From the NCBI RefSeq assembly GCF_032598905.1, contig NZ_CP122458.1:5171001-5235000 (forward strand): DNA of 64,000 nt. Reading direction: 5' to 3'. Source of the DNA: Streptomyces sp. 11x1 (lineage in GTDB: Bacteria > Actinomycetota > Actinomycetes > Streptomycetales > Streptomycetaceae). The translations under genes and the position numbers were made by a program. The notes beneath the pieces were generated by a model. It did no database searches. It was not told where the DNA came from and saw only the letters and a program-made list of their open reading frames with translations. This document shows positions 26,008 through 35,024 of the stretch, in pieces; the first letter of the stretch is position 1; every line of letters begins with the position of its first letter.

Positions 26008-27663
26008 ATGAGCCAGGACGCCGCACAGGGCCGGTACGCGGGGCGGTCGCTAGCCGGTGGCCGCTACCAACTGCGTGACCTGCTCGGCGAGGGCGGCATG
26101 GCCTCCGTCCACCTCGCGTACGACTCGGTGCTCGACCGACAGGTCGCTATCAAGACACTCCACACCGACCTCGGCCGCGAACAGGCCTTCCGTGAGCGCT
26201 TCCGCCGTGAGGCGCAGGCCGTGGCGAAGCTCACCCACACCAACATCGTGTCGGTCTTCGACACCGGCGAGGACGATCTGGACGGCATGACGACGCCGTA
26301 CATCGTCATGGAGTACATCGAGGGCAAGCCGCTCGGTTCGGTGCTCGACGCGGATGTCGCCCAGCTCGGCGCCATGCCCTCCGACAAGGCTCTGAAGATC
26401 ACCGCTGATGTGCTGGCGGCGCTGGAGATCAGCCACGAGATGGGCCTGGTCCACCGGGACATCAAGCCGGGCAACGTGATGATGACCAAGCGCAACGTCG
26501 TGAAGGTCATGGACTTCGGCATCGCCCGCGCCATGCAGTCCGGTGTCACGTCGATGACGCAGACCGGCATGGTCGTCGGCACCCCGCAGTACCTCTCGCC
26601 CGAGCAGGCCCTCGGCCGCGGCGTGGACGCCCGCTCCGACCTGTACTCGGTCGGCATCATGCTCTTCCAGCTGACCACCGGGCGACTGCCGTTCGAGGCG
26701 GACTCGCCGCTGGCCATAGCGTATGCGCACGTCCAGGAGGAGCCGGTCGCTCCCTCCTCGATCAACCGTTCCCTGCCGCCGGCCGTGGACGCCATCATCG
26801 CCCGCGCGCTGAAGAAGAACCCGAACGAGCGGTTCCCGAGCGCGGAGGTGATGCGGGACGAGTGCCTGCGGGTCGCCGCGTCCCTCCAGCCCGTCGCGCC
26901 GAGCATCGTGCCGGGTGTGCAGACGGCCAGCGGCGCGGGGGTCTCCTCGGCGGTCTTCCCGCCGATCGACCACACGGGCGCACCGCAGTCGGGCAGCGTC
27001 CAGATGCCGTACCAGCCGCCCTCGACGGGCGGTTACGGTCCGCCGACACCCGCCCCGGCGCCGACGCCCGCCCCGTCCTACGGCTACCCGCAGCAGGGCG
27101 GCTACCCGACGCCGCCGCAGACCGCGGCGTACTCGCCGCAGCAGGGCGGGGCCACCCCGCCTCCGTACAACATCACGCCCCAGCAGTCCTCGCTGTCGGC
27201 CGGGCGTTCCGGGGGCGGGAAGAACAACAAGGGCGTCATCGTGGGCGCGATCGCGGTGTCGGTCCTGGCGGTGGGCGGTCTGATCGTGGCGCTCAGCCTG
27301 AGCTCGGGCACCGAGACGGAGGGCGGCGACGACGGCGCGAACGCGTCCTCCTCGCCGACCGTGGTCGAGGGGCACAAGGGTCCGGACACGTCGAAGGTCA
27401 TCGACTCGACCGAGTGCACGGAACCCTCGGAGTCGTACAACGACCCCGACAAGATCGAGCTGCCGGACTTCACCTTCAAGAACATCGACTCGGTGAAGAA
27501 GTGCTTCCAGGCGGCGGGCTGGCAGTACGACGTCCAGAAGGTCGACGAGAACACGTACGGCGAGGGCACGGTCATGGAGCAGTACCCGGCCGCCTCCGAG
27601 GACGTCGACCCCAAGGACATGCCCTCGATCATCCTCAAGGTCTCGACGGGCAACCCGGCCTGA
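26008..27663 (+). CDS. membrane Ser/Thr protein kinase with a PASTA-like domain
   Basis: A 551-residue PknB-type kinase. Kinase domain about 19-285: LGEGGMASVHLAYD, VAIKTLH lysine, HRDIKPGNVMM, MDFGIAR, SMTQTGMVVGTPQYLSPEQ. A Pro/Gln/Gly/Tyr-rich linker spans 300-405, with a membrane helix near 413-434 (VIVGAIAVSVLAVGGLIVAL). The extracellular end has one PASTA-like domain (IELPDFTFKNIDSVKKCFQAAGWQYDVQKV ... GTVMEQYPAAS), suggesting sensing of cell-wall fragments. ATG 26008 has AGGA 4 nt upstream. A terminator follows. Confidence 0.9.
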   Translation: MSQDAAQGRYAGRSLAGGRYQLRDLLGEGGMASVHLAYDSVLDRQVAIKTLHTDLGREQAFRERFRREAQAVAKLTHTNIVSVFDTGEDDLDGMTTPYIVMEYIEGKPLGSVLDADVAQLGAMPSDKALKITADVLAALEISHEMGLVHRDIKPGNVMMTKRNVVKVMDFGIARAMQSGVTSMTQTGMVVGTPQYLSPEQALGRGVDARSDLYSVGIMLFQLTTGRLPFEADSPLAIAYAHVQEEPVAPSSINRSLPPAVDAIIARALKKNPNERFPSAEVMRDECLRVAASLQPVAPSIVPGVQTASGAGVSSAVFPPIDHTGAPQSGSVQMPYQPPSTGGYGPPTPAPAPTPAPSYGYPQQGGYPTPPQTAAYSPQQGGATPPPYNITPQQSSLSAGRSGGGKNNKGVIVGAIAVSVLAVGGLIVALSLSSGTETEGGDDGANASSSPTVVEGHKGPDTSKVIDSTECTEPSESYNDPDKIELPDFTFKNIDSVKKCFQAAGWQYDVQKVDENTYGEGTVMEQYPAASEDVDPKDMPSIILKVSTGNPA

Positions 27664-27699
27664 CGCCTCTGTCGCAGCCATTGCGGGAACGGTCGTAGG

Positions 27700-27730
27700 A
27701 AGGGCCCGGCACTCGGTGTGCCGGGCCCTT
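27700..27730 (+). terminator. terminator after the PASTA kinase gene
   Basis: Perfect 13-bp stem AAGGGCCCGGCAC (27700-27712), loop TCGGT, right arm 27718-27730 ending in TT. Confidence 0.8.
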
Positions 27731-27801
27731 GCGTACGTGGTGGGGGGGTTTTGCCGAACGGCTCTCAGAGGCTCTCGCCGAAGGCCCGCCGGAAGGAGTG
27801 G

Positions 27802-28347
27802 CTAGAGATACGGACCGCCGGAGCGGCCGACCGTGCGCGGGTCGTCGTCGCCTTCGTGGCCGCCGACGCCGGGCGGCAGCGCGCGGCGCATCTGCTCCAA
27901 CTGCGCCCGGGCGGCCATCTGCTGGGCGAACAGCGTCGTCTGGATCCCGTGGAAGAGGCCTTCGAGCCAGCCGACCAACTGGGCCTGGGCGATCCGCAGT
28001 TCCGCGTCGCTCGGGATCACCTCGTCGGTGAAGGGCAGGGAGAGCCGCTCCAACTCCTCCACCAGCTCGGGCGCCAGGCCGTCCTCCAGTTCCTTGACGG
28101 AGCTGGCGTGGATCTCCTTCAGCCGGGCCCGGCTGGCCTCGTCGAGGGGGGCGACCCGTACCTCTTCGAGCAGTTGCTTGATCATGCTGCCGATGCGCAT
28201 GACCTTGGCCGGCTGTTCCACCATCTCCGTCACCGGGACCTCGCGGGAGTCCTCATCGCCTCCACCGCCGCCCACCGCCATGCCGTCCTGGCCCACGACC
28301 AGGATCTGGGGCTGTTCGGGCGACCGTTCGTTCCTCGGCATCTCCAT
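27802..28347 (-). CDS. bpa: bacterial proteasome activator (Bpa)
   Basis: A 181-residue ATP-independent activator of the actinobacterial 20S proteasome (DUF2587/Bpa family; M. tuberculosis homologue Rv3780). The helical core is clear: EMVEQPAKVMRIGSMIKQLLEEVRVAPLDEASRARL ... DGLAPELVEELERLSLPF ... AQAQLVGWLEGLFHGIQTTLFAQQMAARAQLEQMR. The tail ends GGPYL, close to the GQYL-type C-terminus that docks on the proteasome alpha ring. An acidic linker EGDDD precedes it. Start ATG 28347 is chosen over the longer frame at 28410 and ATG 28341. Confidence 0.9.
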   Translation of the reverse strand: MEMPRNERSPEQPQILVVGQDGMAVGGGGGDEDSREVPVTEMVEQPAKVMRIGSMIKQLLEEVRVAPLDEASRARLKEIHASSVKELEDGLAPELVEELERLSLPFTDEVIPSDAELRIAQAQLVGWLEGLFHGIQTTLFAQQMAARAQLEQMRRALPPGVGGHEGDDDPRTVGRSGGPYL

Positions 28348-28494
28348 GCCGTCATTCTCTCGCACGCGAACACCCCACCACCCTGGTGCCCCCCACACAG
28401 GGTGATCCACCGTTTACGTAGCCACGGCCCGCGCCCCCGACCCACCGATGCCGCCGCGCGGTGTCGAGGTCGGTCCGCTCGGAGGAGCGCTGCG

Positions 28495-28971
28495 ATGCGT
28501 CCGGATGCCGGGAGGTCGGTGCCGTGTGACGCTGAGGGCGTGGCTACCTGGCTTCGTTCGGTGCGCGTGACGGGACCCGTTCTCGTCGCGGGGCTGCTCG
28601 TCGTTCTGGTGACGGGGGTCGCGCCGACGGCGTACGCGGCCGATCCCGACCCCGCGACCTCCTGGGCCGGCAGCCGCGCGGGCGAAGGCCGCGAACGGCC
28701 GGGGCGGCCGGACGCAGTCCCCGCGGAACCGGAGGACGAGACCTCCACGCTCCCGGAAGAGCCCGCCACCGAACCGGACGGCCCGGGCTCCCCCCTCGCC
28801 CCCGACCCCTCCCAGAACGCCGCCCTGCCCGTGCCCGGCGTGCCACCCGGTACCGGCACGGCGACCGTCGAGGAGCCCGTCCTACAGGCCCTCGCCCTCG
28901 GTGGCGGCCTGATTCTCATAGGCATGGGCCTCGGACTGGCCTTCGTGGGGCTGCGCATACGGCGGTACTGA
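28495..28971 (+). CDS. small membrane-anchored exported protein
   Basis: A 158-residue protein. The ATG at 28495 has GGAGGAGC 7 nt upstream. Residues about 24-48 form a signal peptide (VTGPVLVAGLLVVLVTGVAPTAYA), followed by a Pro/Glu/Asp-rich exposed stretch of about 75 residues (including SWAGSRAGEGRERPGRP) and a C-terminal membrane helix LALGGGLILIGMGLGLAFVGL with RIRRY inside. There is no LPXTG-type sortase motif. The family is not recognised. The role is unknown; topology suggests a wall-facing spacer protein. Confidence 0.7.
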   Translation: MRPDAGRSVPCDAEGVATWLRSVRVTGPVLVAGLLVVLVTGVAPTAYAADPDPATSWAGSRAGEGRERPGRPDAVPAEPEDETSTLPEEPATEPDGPGSPLAPDPSQNAALPVPGVPPGTGTATVEEPVLQALALGGGLILIGMGLGLAFVGLRIRRY

Positions 28972-29017
28972 ACCGGAGTCGGGCCACAGAGTCAGGCCGG
29001 GGTCCGGCTGAGCCCTC

Positions 29018-29998
29018 CTACGGCACCACCAGCAACACCTTGCCCACGTGGCCGCTCTCCTCCAGCACCCGGTGCGCCGTGGCCGCGTCGTCCATGGGGA
29101 TCTCCCGGTCGACGACCGGACGCACATGGCCACCGCCGATCAGGGGCCAGACATGTTCGCGTACGGCGGCCACGATGGCCGTCTTCTCCTCCTGGGGCCG
29201 GGCCCGCAGCGAGGTCGCGCTGATCGCCGCCCGCTTGGCGAGGAGGGCGCCGATGTTCAGCTCGCCCTTGATACCGCCCTGCAAGCCGATGATCGCGAGC
29301 CGTCCGTTGACCGCGAGGACCCGGACGTTGCGATCCAGGTACTTTGCGCCCATGTTGTCGAGGATGACGTCGGCGCCCCTGCCGTCCGTGGCCGCCCGGA
29401 CCTCCTCGACGAAGTCCTGCTCGCGGTAGTTGATCAGGATGTCCGCGCCCAGGGCGGCGCACTGCTCCAGCTTCTCCTCGGTACCCGCCGTGACGGCGAC
29501 CTTCGCGCCGACGGCCTTGGCGAGCTGGATGGCCATCGTGCCGATGCCGCCGGAACCGCCGTGTACGAGGAGCGTCTCACCGGGACGCAGGTGGGCGATC
29601 ATGAAGACGTTCGACCAGACCGTACAGGTCACCTCGGGCAACGCGGCGGCCTGCCGGAGGTCGAGGCCGGAGGGGACCGGCAGCAGCTGGCCGGCCGGAA
29701 CAACGACCTTCTCCGCGTAGCCGCCGCCCGAGAGCAGCGCGCACACCTCGTCGCCGACGCTCCACCCGGCCACCCCGGGCCCGATCTCCGCGACTCGGCC
29801 GGAACACTCCAGGCCGGGGTAGAGGGAGGCGCCGGGCGGTGGGTCGTAGAAGCCCTGCCGCTGCAGCAGGTCGGCGCGGTTCACGGCGCTCGCCGCCACC
29901 TCGATGAGCACTTCGCCCTCGCCGGGCACCGGGTCGGGGACCTCGTCCCAGACCAGGGCCTCGGGTCCACCGGGATCGGGAATCGTGATCGCATGCAT
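29018..29998 (-). CDS. NAD(P)H quinone oxidoreductase (QOR-type, zinc-free MDR)
   Basis: A 326-residue medium-chain dehydrogenase/reductase. It has the NADPH-binding loop LLVHGGSGGIGTMAIQLAKAVGAKVAVT near residues 140-167 and the QOR-type N-terminus (LIEVAASAVNRADLLQRQGFYDPPPGASLYPGLECSG). The Cys/His zinc ligands of alcohol dehydrogenases are absent, so one-electron or hydride reduction of quinones or enones is likely. ATG 29998 begins the domain exactly; the upstream frame to 30142 is low-complexity. It is monocistronic. Confidence 0.9.
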   Translation of the reverse strand: MHAITIPDPGGPEALVWDEVPDPVPGEGEVLIEVAASAVNRADLLQRQGFYDPPPGASLYPGLECSGRVAEIGPGVAGWSVGDEVCALLSGGGYAEKVVVPAGQLLPVPSGLDLRQAAALPEVTCTVWSNVFMIAHLRPGETLLVHGGSGGIGTMAIQLAKAVGAKVAVTAGTEEKLEQCAALGADILINYREQDFVEEVRAATDGRGADVILDNMGAKYLDRNVRVLAVNGRLAIIGLQGGIKGELNIGALLAKRAAISATSLRARPQEEKTAIVAAVREHVWPLIGGGHVRPVVDREIPMDDAATAHRVLEESGHVGKVLLVVP

Positions 29999-30511
29999 GA
30001 GAGGGACGCTACCCCCGCCCTCCCCGTCCGATCCCGGCCCCGTACCCCCTGGCTTCGCCGATCCCGGACTGCCCCCGCACCCCCGTGCCTCCCTCGCGAC
30101 ACCCCGGGGCTCCGACCTGCAACACCACCCCGGCCGCCCCATAGCCTGGCTCTGCGGGCTCCCACCGCGGTCCAGCCTCGCCGCCCGCCTCGTCGTCTCG
30201 CATCACGGGTTCCGCCTCGTCGTCTCCCATCGCCGGCCCACTGCCGCCCGCCCGGCCCGGCCCCGGCGGTCCCTCGGTCGTTCGTCTCTGGTCGGGCGTA
30301 ATCGGGGTGCGATATACCCCCATCGGAGAGACCGTGGAGACCCCACGGCCGCACGGGTTCTCGCCGACGCGCTTCGCTCCGACACCGAAGCAGCCGACGC
30401 GATCGTGTTTCCCGCGGTTTTCCCGCGCGGCGACCGATGAGTTCCGGCGGTCCCGGCGGTCTCCCCTTGCGTAGCCCCGGACACGGGCCCCGTACGCGGA
30501 AGGATCTCAAC
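29999..30511. other. 510-bp region with no supported gene
   Basis: Both strands are open for long distances because of GC content. The minus frame 30009-30323 and plus frame up to 30440 have no recognisable domain. The region holds the divergent promoters for the oxidoreductase and the DrrAB-like exporter. Nothing further could be identified. Confidence 0.4.
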
Positions 30512-31540
30512 ATGAGCGCACAGACGTCCGGCCTCGCGATCGAGACCGCGGGTCTGGTGAAGACGTTCGGCGAGACCCGGGCCGTCGACGGCGTCGACCT
30601 GGCCGTGCCCGCCGGCACGGTCTACGGCGTCCTCGGCCCGAACGGCGCCGGCAAGACCACCACCGTGAAGATGCTCGCCACACTGCTGCGTCCCGACGGC
30701 GGCCAGGCGCACGTCTTCGGACACGACGTCGTCCGGGAGGCCGACGAGGTACGCGGCCGGGTCAGCCTGACCGGGCAGTACGCCTCCGTGGACGAAGACC
30801 TCACCGGCAGCGAGAACCTGGTGCTGCTCGCCCGGCTCCTCGGCCACGACAAGCGAACGGCCCGGCAGCGCGCCGGTCAGCTGTTGGAGGCCTTCGGACT
30901 GAGCGACGCGGCCGGAAAGCAGGTCAAGCACTACTCGGGCGGCATGCGGCGCCGTATCGACATCGCCGCGTCCATCCTCAACACGCCCGACCTGCTGTTC
31001 CTGGACGAGCCGACGACCGGCCTCGACCCACGCAGCCGCAACCATGTGTGGGACATCGTGCGCGCGGTGGTCGCCCAGGGCACGACCGTGCTGCTGACCA
31101 CGCAGTATCTGGACGAGGCGGACCAGCTGGCGTCCCGGATCGCGGTCATCGACCAGGGCAAGGTGATCGCGGAGGGCACGAAGGGTGAGCTGAAGGCGTC
31201 CGTGGGCGCCGGTTCCGTCCATCTGCGGCTGCGTGACGCGGCCCAGCGGCCGCAGGCCGAGGAGGTGCTGCGCCTCGCCCTCGACGCCGACGTGCAGCGC
31301 GAGCCGGACCCGGTGGCGCTGACGGCGCGCGTCGGCGCGGGATCCGCGGGCGGACAGGGGGCCGCCGAGGCCGCCGCCCGGGCGCTCGCCGAACTGGCCC
31401 GCACCGGCATCACCGTCGACAACTTCTCGCTGGGCCAGCCCAGTCTGGACGAGGTGTTCCTCGCCCTCACCGGTCACGACACCAGGGCGGCCGCGCAGGC
31501 CGAGGGCGCCCCCGAGACGAAGGACGAGGCAGCGGCATGA
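30512..31540 (+). CDS. DrrA-like ABC exporter ATPase
   Basis: A 342-residue ATPase of the daunorubicin-resistance type. Walker [10 protein letters not shown] near 43, signature [12 protein letters not shown] near 143, Walker [14 protein letters not shown] near 163, H-loop [12 protein letters not shown] near 200. The DrrA-type C-terminal extension (about 235-342) ends with [15 protein letters not shown], the family's signature. ATG 30512 has GGAAGGA upstream; the longer frame from 30437 is unsupported. It overlaps the permease gene by 4 nt (ATGA). It probably exports a hydrophobic drug or lipid-like compound; the substrate is unknown. Confidence 0.92.
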   Translation: MSAQTSGLAIETAGLVKTFGETRAVDGVDLAVPAGTVYGVLGPNGAGKTTTVKMLATLLRPDGGQAHVFGHDVVREADEVRGRVSLTGQYASVDEDLTGSENLVLLARLLGHDKRTARQRAGQLLEAFGLSDAAGKQVKHYSGGMRRRIDIAASILNTPDLLFLDEPTTGLDPRSRNHVWDIVRAVVAQGTTVLLTTQYLDEADQLASRIAVIDQGKVIAEGTKGELKASVGAGSVHLRLRDAAQRPQAEEVLRLALDADVQREPDPVALTARVGAGSAGGQGAAEAAARALAELARTGITVDNFSLGQPSLDEVFLALTGHDTRAAAQAEGAPETKDEAAA

Positions 31541-32385
31541 GCACCGCCACCACCACCGACAACAAGGAACTCGCCCCCGTCAGCGCCGAGTCGCTCGCCG
31601 CGCTCCTCATCGCGAAGGAACGCCCGCCGCGGCCCAGCGCCGTGTCGGCCTCGCTGACGTTCGGCTGGCGGGCCATGCTCAAGATCAAACACGTACCGGA
31701 GCAGCTCTTCGACGTCACCGCCTTCCCGATCATGATGGTGCTGATGTACACGTACCTCTTCGGCGGGGCGCTGGCCGGCTCACCGGAGCAGTACATCCAG
31801 TTCCTGCTGCCCGGCATCCTGGTGATGTCGGTCGTGATGATCACGATGTACACCGGCGTCTCGGTCAACACGGACATCGAGAAGGGTGTCTTCGACCGGT
31901 TCCGCTCGCTGCCCATCTGGCGGCCGTCGACGATGGTCGGCTATCTGCTGGGCGACGCCCTGCGCTACGCGATCGCGTCGGTGGTGATGCTCACCGTCGG
32001 CATGATCCTCGGCTACCGCCCGGACGGTGGCGTGGTCGGCGTGGTCGCCGGGGTCGCGCTGCTCATCGTCTTCTCGTTCTCGTTCTCGTGGATCTGGACG
32101 ATGTTGGGTCTCATGCTGCGCACCGAGAAGTCCGTGATGGGCGTCAGCATGATGGTGATCTTCCCGCTGACCTTCCTGTCCAACGTCTTCGTCGATCCGA
32201 GCACCATGCCGGGCTGGCTCCAGGCGTTCGTCAACAACAGCCCGGTCACGCATCTGGCCTCGGCGGTCCGCGAGTTGATGGCGGGCGAGTGGCCGACTGC
32301 GGAGCTCGCCTGGACGCTGGGCTGGTCCGCCCTGTTCGTGCTGGTCTTCGGACCGATCACGATGCGGCTGTACAACCGCAAGTAG
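31537..32385 (+). CDS. DrrB-like ABC-2 permease
   Basis: A 282-residue ABC-2 membrane subunit with about six membrane helices. The family pattern includes [22 protein letters not shown] near 56, [23 protein letters not shown] near 111, and [35 protein letters not shown] near 218, the typical ABC-2 C-terminal motif. Its start overlaps the ATPase stop, so the two are made together. A T-rich terminator follows 15 nt after the stop. Confidence 0.92.
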   Translation: MSTATTTDNKELAPVSAESLAALLIAKERPPRPSAVSASLTFGWRAMLKIKHVPEQLFDVTAFPIMMVLMYTYLFGGALAGSPEQYIQFLLPGILVMSVVMITMYTGVSVNTDIEKGVFDRFRSLPIWRPSTMVGYLLGDALRYAIASVVMLTVGMILGYRPDGGVVGVVAGVALLIVFSFSFSWIWTMLGLMLRTEKSVMGVSMMVIFPLTFLSNVFVDPSTMPGWLQAFVNNSPVTHLASAVRELMAGEWPTAELAWTLGWSALFVLVFGPITMRLYNRK

Positions 32386-32400
32386 CGATCGCTGCAAGAG

Positions 32401-32438
32401 GGTGGCCCCGGGGTACGGGATCCTGGGGCCACCTTTTT
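32401..32438 (+). terminator. rho-independent terminator after the DrrAB-like operon
   Basis: GGTGGCCCC (32401-32409) pairs with GGGGCCACC (32425-32433) and is followed by TTTTT (32434-32438), the clearest classical terminator in the window. Confidence 0.9.
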
Positions 32439-32464
32439 CGTTCCCGCTACGGCTTTCGCTCCCG

Positions 32465-33556
32465 CTACGGCAGGTGCTTGGTCTCGGGGGTGATCTTCGT
32501 GCTCGGGGTGGCCCGGACGATGGTGATCAGCCGGTCCGTCAACTGCAGCTCACCGATGGACGGATCGTCGTAGCCCAGCACCCGGTGTCCGCGCAGCACG
32601 CTGACCACCAGGTCCTCCGTCTCCCGAACGCCTCGCCCCACCTCGGCCTTTATGACCGGCCGTTCGGCGATGTCGAGCCCGCTGCCCTGTTGGATGAGGT
32701 CCTCCATCACCATGCCGGCGGCGGGGCTGAGCACGGAGAGCCCGAGGAGCCGCCCGGCCGCGCTGGCGCTGGTGATGACGACATCGGCCCCGGACTGCTT
32801 CAGCAGCGGCGCGTTCTCCTCTTCCCGGACGGCGGCCACGATCTTCGCGCCCCGGTTGAGCTGGCGGGCGGTCAGCGCCACCAGAACGGCGGTGCCGTCA
32901 CGCGCGGTCGAGATGATGATCTGGCGCGCCTTCTGCAGCTCGGCCCGCAGCAGCACATCGCTGCGGGTCGCGTCCCCGATGACCCCCGTGTACCCCTCGG
33001 AGGTCGCCGCCTCGATGGCCTTCGAGCTCGGGTCCACGACGACGACCTGCTCCTTCTTCAGACCCGTCGCGCAGACGGTCTGGACCGCCGAACGCCCCTT
33101 CGTCCCCCAGCCGACGACAACGGTGTGCTCCCTCAAGGCCGCCCTCCAGCGGTTCAGTCGCCATTCCTCGCGCGTGCGCTCCGTGAGAACCTCCAGCGTG
33201 GTGCCGACCAGGATGATCAGGAACAGCACACGCAACGGCGTGATCACGAAGATGTTGGTGAACCGGGCAGCATCGCTGACCGGGGTGATGTCGCCGTATC
33301 CGGTGGTGGAGAGGGTGACGGTGGCGTAGTAGAACGCGTCGAGCAGATCCACTGATCCGTCGGAGTTGTCGTTGTACCCCTCATGGTCGGCATAGACGAT
33401 GAAGGCGGTGGCGACCAGCAGGAACAAGGCCATCGCCAGTCGCTTGCCGACCTGACGGATCGGCCGCTCGACCTCTCGTTTCGGCAGTCTCACCTGGTGG
33501 GTCACGTGACGCTCGTCCGCATTGCGGGCGATCGCGTCCTGGCCCGGAAGTTTCAC
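32465..33556 (-). CDS. potassium channel with TrkA-N (RCK) domain
   Basis: A 363-residue protein. Two membrane helices (about 29-47 and 87-110) flank the selectivity filter TTGYGDITP near residue 74, so it is a two-TM K+ channel subunit. Residues about 128-250 form a TrkA-N Rossmann domain (VVVGWGTKGRSAVQTV ... VVVDPSSKAIEAA ... GVIGDATRSDVL) that gates by ligand binding, followed by a TrkA-C-like region. The GTG at 33556 lies inside a parS site (GTGAAA within GTTTCACGTGAAAC) and has GGGGAG upstream. The longer frame to 33835 overlaps the other parS sites and is unlikely. Confidence 0.88.
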   Translation of the reverse strand: MKLPGQDAIARNADERHVTHQVRLPKREVERPIRQVGKRLAMALFLLVATAFIVYADHEGYNDNSDGSVDLLDAFYYATVTLSTTGYGDITPVSDAARFTNIFVITPLRVLFLIILVGTTLEVLTERTREEWRLNRWRAALREHTVVVGWGTKGRSAVQTVCATGLKKEQVVVVDPSSKAIEAATSEGYTGVIGDATRSDVLLRAELQKARQIIISTARDGTAVLVALTARQLNRGAKIVAAVREEENAPLLKQSGADVVITSASAAGRLLGLSVLSPAAGMVMEDLIQQGSGLDIAERPVIKAEVGRGVRETEDLVVSVLRGHRVLGYDDPSIGELQLTDRLITIVRATPSTKITPETKHLP

Positions 33557-33563
33557 GTGAAAC
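33550..33563. promoter_or_regulatory. parS site (ParB-binding) 1
   Basis: Exact 14-bp palindrome GTTTCACGTGAAAC, the Streptomyces parS consensus. It contains the GTG start codon of the K+ channel gene. Confidence 0.93.
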
Positions 33564-33617
33564 ACTCCCCGTTTCGGCGTACATCCCCTGGCTGCACTCC
33601 GCCCCCGACTGCCTGTT

Positions 33618-33631
33618 GTTTCACGTGAAAC
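33618..33631. promoter_or_regulatory. parS site 2
   Basis: Exact GTTTCACGTGAAAC in the short gap between moeA and the K+ channel gene, 68 bp from site 1. Confidence 0.93.
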
Positions 33632-33665
33632 ACCGTTGGTCGCAAGGCCGGTTGGCCGTATCGAC

Positions 33666-33679
33666 GTTTCACGTGAAAC
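33666..33679. promoter_or_regulatory. parS site 3
   Basis: Exact GTTTCACGTGAAAC, 48 bp from site 2. It contains the TGA stop codon of moeA, read on the minus strand. Confidence 0.93.
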
Positions 33680-35024
33680 ACACCTGGATGCCCGCCGTCG
33701 CCCAGGGCAGATCGAGCAGTTCCAGCTCCTGGCCGGAACGAGCGCCTCCCGGCGGTACGACGGCGAGGGCATCGGCGGTGGCGATTCCGCGGAGCATAGC
33801 GGGACCGTTGTAGTGCAGCGGAAGGGCGTCATCACCCCGCAGACTGACCGGCACGAGCCGTGTGTCGTACGGGTGCCCGTGCACCGCCTCCCGAAGCGGC
33901 ATCGTGTACGACTCCGGGGCGGCGCGCCCGGCGAGGGTGCGCAGCAGCGGCTCGGCGAGCGTGAACAGCCCGGACACGGCGGCCAGGGGGTTACCGGGCA
34001 GCCCGACGAGGTGCTGATCCGGCTTGATCCGGGCCAGCAGCATGGGGTGGCCCGGGCGTACCTTCACCCCGTCGACGAGGAGTTCGGCCCCGACACGGCG
34101 CAGGGTGGGGTGGACATGGTCGACGGGTCCGGACGCCGTGCCGCCCGTGGTGACGATGAGGTCGGCGGAGGACTTCTTCATCGCCCGGTACAGGGCGTCG
34201 GCGTCGTCGCCGAGGCGGCGTACGGCGGTGACCTCGGCGCCCAGTGCCCGGAGCCAGGAGGGCAGCATCGGTCCGAGGGCGTCCCGGATCGAGCCCTCAC
34301 GCGGGAGCCCCTCGGTGAGCAGTTCGTCGCCCAGGACGAGCAGTTCGACGCGTGGGCGGGGGAGCACGCTCAACGTGTCGTACCCGGCGGCCGACGCGAG
34401 CCCGAGCGCGGCCGGGGTGATCTGCGTGCCGAGCGGCAGCAGTTGGTCGCCGTTGCGGCACTCCTGGCCTCGTGGCCGGATGTCCTGCCCGTGGGCGAGG
34501 TCCCGGGTCGGGTGCAGTCGCCCCTTGTCGTCGGTGCGGCCGTGCTCGCTGCGCAGGACGGCGGTCGTGTCCGGCGGGATACGGGCGCCAGTGGCGATCC
34601 GGACCGCCTCCCCGTCCGTGAGCCGGTCGGACTCGCCGTGCCCCGCCAGCACTCCGTCCTCGCGTACCGCCCAGGGGCCGGGGCCCGCGACCGCCCAGCC
34701 GTCCATCGCCGAGGTGTCGAAGGAGGGAAGGTCGGTGAGGGCGGTGAGCGGGGCGGCGAGCACGAGACCGAGCGCCTTGTCGACCGTGACCGACACGGGG
34801 GCCCTGCGCCCGGCCGAGCGGGCGGCGCGTTCGGCGACGGCCCGGGCCTCGGGCCAGGAAGTGGCCCGGTGGTGGGAATCGTCCTTGGCCCGGTGCACGC
34901 CGGTCCGACCGGTCGTGGGGGTCTCGCGGGAGGAGCGCAGCTCGGCCGGTCCCCGGGCGGGCCTGTCGTTGGCCACGGCCAGCGCCTCCTCCACGTCGAG
35001 TTCCTCGGCGTCCTGGGCGGTCAT
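33669..35024 (-). CDS. moeA: molybdopterin molybdotransferase
   Basis: A 451-residue MoeA/gephyrin-E enzyme that inserts molybdate into adenylated molybdopterin. Key segments: SFDTSAMDGWAV near 102, TGARIPPDTTAVLRSEH near 148, LGDELLTEG near 235, the MoCF-binding TTGGTASGPVDHV near 295 and GLPGNPLAA near 346. An N-terminal tail of about 55 residues is poorly conserved. The stop lies inside parS site 3. It is translated with the upstream MobA-like gene through a 4-nt overlap. Confidence 0.92.
   Translation of the reverse strand: MTAQDAEELDVEEALAVANDRPARGPAELRSSRETPTTGRTGVHRAKDDSHHRATSWPEARAVAERAARSAGRRAPVSVTVDKALGLVLAAPLTALTDLPSFDTSAMDGWAVAGPGPWAVREDGVLAGHGESDRLTDGEAVRIATGARIPPDTTAVLRSEHGRTDDKGRLHPTRDLAHGQDIRPRGQECRNGDQLLPLGTQITPAALGLASAAGYDTLSVLPRPRVELLVLGDELLTEGLPREGSIRDALGPMLPSWLRALGAEVTAVRRLGDDADALYRAMKKSSADLIVTTGGTASGPVDHVHPTLRRVGAELLVDGVKVRPGHPMLLARIKPDQHLVGLPGNPLAAVSGLFTLAEPLLRTLAGRAAPESYTMPLREAVHGHPYDTRLVPVSLRGDDALPLHYNGPAMLRGIATADALAVVPPGGARSGQELELLDLPWATAGIQVCFT

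Noticed and set aside
30009..30323. 104-codon minus-strand frame upstream of the DrrAB-like genes
   Set aside because: Low-complexity Gly/Pro/Glu composition and no ribosome site; likely chance.
33669..33835. Longer start for the K+ channel gene at 33835
   Set aside because: It would read through two parS sites and into moeA; no ribosome site, and the extra residues are not channel-like.
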